This document shows, piece after piece, positions 63,002 to 64,000 of a DNA stretch of 64,000 nt. A model generated the notes under the pieces. It was not told where the DNA came from, ran no database searches, and saw only the letters and a program-made list of their open reading frames with translations. Every line of letters starts with the position of its first letter. Position 1 is the stretch's first letter. A program made the translations under genes and the position numbers. The DNA comes from Rhizobium ruizarguesonis (lineage in GTDB: Bacteria > Pseudomonadota > Alphaproteobacteria > Rhizobiales > Rhizobiaceae): positions 62,001-126,000 of the forward strand of contig NZ_PQIG01000078.1 in NCBI RefSeq assembly GCF_012349115.1, given 5' to 3'.

Positions 63002-64000
63002 TCAGACGATATTCAGCAGCCCGATCAGGCAAAGCCCGAGAGCCCCCAGCGCCAACAGCGACAGCGCCGCCGCTGCGAGGACACGACCGCCGGTATGGGC
63101 GACGGATCTGACATCGACGGAGAGGCCCAAAGCCGCCATGGCGGTGACGGTGAAGGCGGCGGAAACAGCCCCCATTCCGGGCAGCAGCGGCGCCGGGATC
63201 GCGTCGAGGGAACGAAGCGTCGCCATGGCTGCAAAACCGAGGATGAACCATGGGAGAACATGGCGGAGCTTGACTGGCGAACCGCCAGGACGGCGGCCAT
63301 GAACTGCGCCGAGCACGAGGATGACGGGTCCGAGCATCATCACGCGGATCAGTTTGACGAGCGTGCCCACCTGGGTGCTGACGGCTCCGGCAGAGGCCGT
63401 GGCCGCCAAGACCTGCGGGACGGCATAGGCTGTCAGTCCGGCGAAAACGCCATATTGTACGGCGCTGAGACCAAAGAGCAGGTGAAGAAGCGGCAGCGTC
63501 AGCACGGCACCGATACCGAGCAGCGCGGTAAAGGCTATCGAGGCGGCGATATCGTCGGGTTTGGCGCCGATCACGGGCGCTGCGGCGGCAATCGCAGAAT
63601 TGCCGCAGATCGAATTGCCGCAAGCAACCAACGTCGCCAGGCTGGCCGACAGCCCGAAGAGCCGCCCGATAACAAAGCTGCCGGCCAAAGACAGAGCAAC
63701 CAGAACGGCAACTCCGCCGACAAGCGGCAATCCAGCCTGTCGGATGGCAGCCGTGCTGAGCGAGGCGCCGAGCAACACGACCGCAATCTCGAGCAGTGTC
63801 TTGGCGGCGAATTGGATGCCGGGAATGAAGGTCTGCGGCAGGCAGACCGAGGAGCGCACGGCAATGCCGATCAGAATGGCAAGCACAAGGCTCTCGATCC
63901 AATGCGAGCCGAAAACCATCATCTGCAGCTGTTCAACGAGATACGCAGAGAGCGTGACTGCCGCACACAGGAGGAGTCCTGGCAGGGCGGCAGGAAGCGA
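63002..64000 (-). CDS. YeiH-family putative sulfate exporter, 5' end beyond the window
   Basis: At least 332 residues of a membrane protein; the frame stays open to the right edge (LPGLLLCAAVTLSAYLVEQL precedes the internal Met-Met at 63922). It has ten or so hydrophobic helices. TFIPGIQFAAKTLLEIAVVLLGASLS and ACGNSICGNSAIAAAAPVIGA are diagnostic of the YeiH / UPF0324 family, which includes putative sulfate and sulfite exporters such as TauZ-like proteins. It ends 100 bp upstream of the CoA-transferase gene on the same strand. A link to the lyase operon is possible but not shown. Confidence 0.88.
   Translation of the reverse strand, partial: SLPAALPGLLLCAAVTLSAYLVEQLQMMVFGSHWIESLVLAILIGIAVRSSVCLPQTFIPGIQFAAKTLLEIAVVLLGASLSTAAIRQAGLPLVGGVAVLVALSLAGSFVIGRLFGLSASLATLVACGNSICGNSAIAAAAPVIGAKPDDIAASIAFTALLGIGAVLTLPLLHLLFGLSAVQYGVFAGLTAYAVPQVLAATASAGAVSTQVGTLVKLIRVMMLGPVILVLGAVHGRRPGGSPVKLRHVLPWFILGFAAMATLRSLDAIPAPLLPGMGAVSAAFTVTAMAALGLSVDVRSVAHTGGRVLAAAALSLLALGALGLCLIGLLNIV

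Noticed and set aside
62850..63902. 350-residue minus-strand frame overlapping the YeiH gene
   Set aside because: It is the +1 shadow of the YeiH reading frame, Arg/Cys-rich and without motifs.
1..64000. CRISPR arrays, rRNA, tRNA, intact insertion sequences
   Set aside because: No regularly spaced repeats, tRNA-like cloverleaf, rRNA segment or complete transposase was recognised on either strand.

Overview
This window looks like part of a large accessory replicon (plasmid or chromid) of a Rhizobium-type alphaproteobacterium. A complete repABC cassette lies at 274-3931 with its counter-transcribed RNA, a NolR-like regulator is present, and three Rhizobium-type intergenic mosaic elements (RIME-like) sit at about 6146-6244, 43533-43628 and 52121-52220. 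Most of the rest is catabolic operons, each with its own ABC transporter and regulator.

Layout. 1-160: start of a DHDPS-family gene cut by the window edge. 274-3931: repC, repB, repA, with the ctRNA between repB and repC and a 12-bp inverted repeat in front of repA. 4204-5967: two secreted proteins of unknown function. 6303-16713: a hydroxyquinol/resorcinol-type aromatic operon on the minus strand (two intradiol dioxygenases, maleylacetate reductase, Liv-type transporter, FAD monooxygenase) with a divergent LysR gene. 16903-23302: aldo/keto reductase, a gene-poor stretch, a glycosyltransferase, a secreted alpha/beta hydrolase and an NmrA-like protein. 23715-29063: a MASE1/five-PAS histidine kinase followed by three receiver proteins. 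29263-31344: a NolR-like ArsR regulator, gene remnants, a nitroreductase and an FMN reductase. 31417-48883: a sugar-acid (uronate/aldarate) region with two acid-sugar dehydratases, two complete Dpp/Opp-type transporters, a FadR-type GntR regulator, uronate dehydrogenase, lactonase and a DHDPS-family enzyme. 49082-52027: a GNAT pseudogene, membrane and secreted proteins and a cold-shock protein.

52218-62901 is the most interesting region: eleven tightly packed minus-strand genes, several joined by 4-bp start/stop overlaps. In transcription order they are a CoA-transferase, an SDR, a MaoC hydratase, a HutC-like repressor, a histidine-ammonia-lyase homologue, an osmoprotectant-type binding protein, an ornithine-cyclodeaminase-family protein, a PhnD-like protein without a signal peptide, two Opu-type permeases and the ATPase. 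The lyase lacks the Ala-Ser-Gly that forms the MIO cofactor (it reads G-A-A-D-L). A perfect HutC-type palindrome, CCTGTATATACAGG, lies 22 bp in front of the first gene. I infer a system for import and cleavage of a quaternary-ammonium amino-acid betaine (ergothioneine, hercynine or similar), with the unsaturated acid then processed through CoA intermediates. A YeiH-type exporter gene runs off the right edge just upstream.

How the genes fit together. Aromatic operon: import, hydroxylation to hydroxyquinol, intradiol cleavage to maleylacetate, reduction to 3-oxoadipate. Sugar-acid region: uronate oxidised to aldarolactone, opened by the lactonase, dehydrated by an enolase-superfamily enzyme, and processed by the DHDPS-family protein towards 2-oxoglutarate semialdehyde. 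These assignments rest on family motifs and gene order read by eye; no database search was run.
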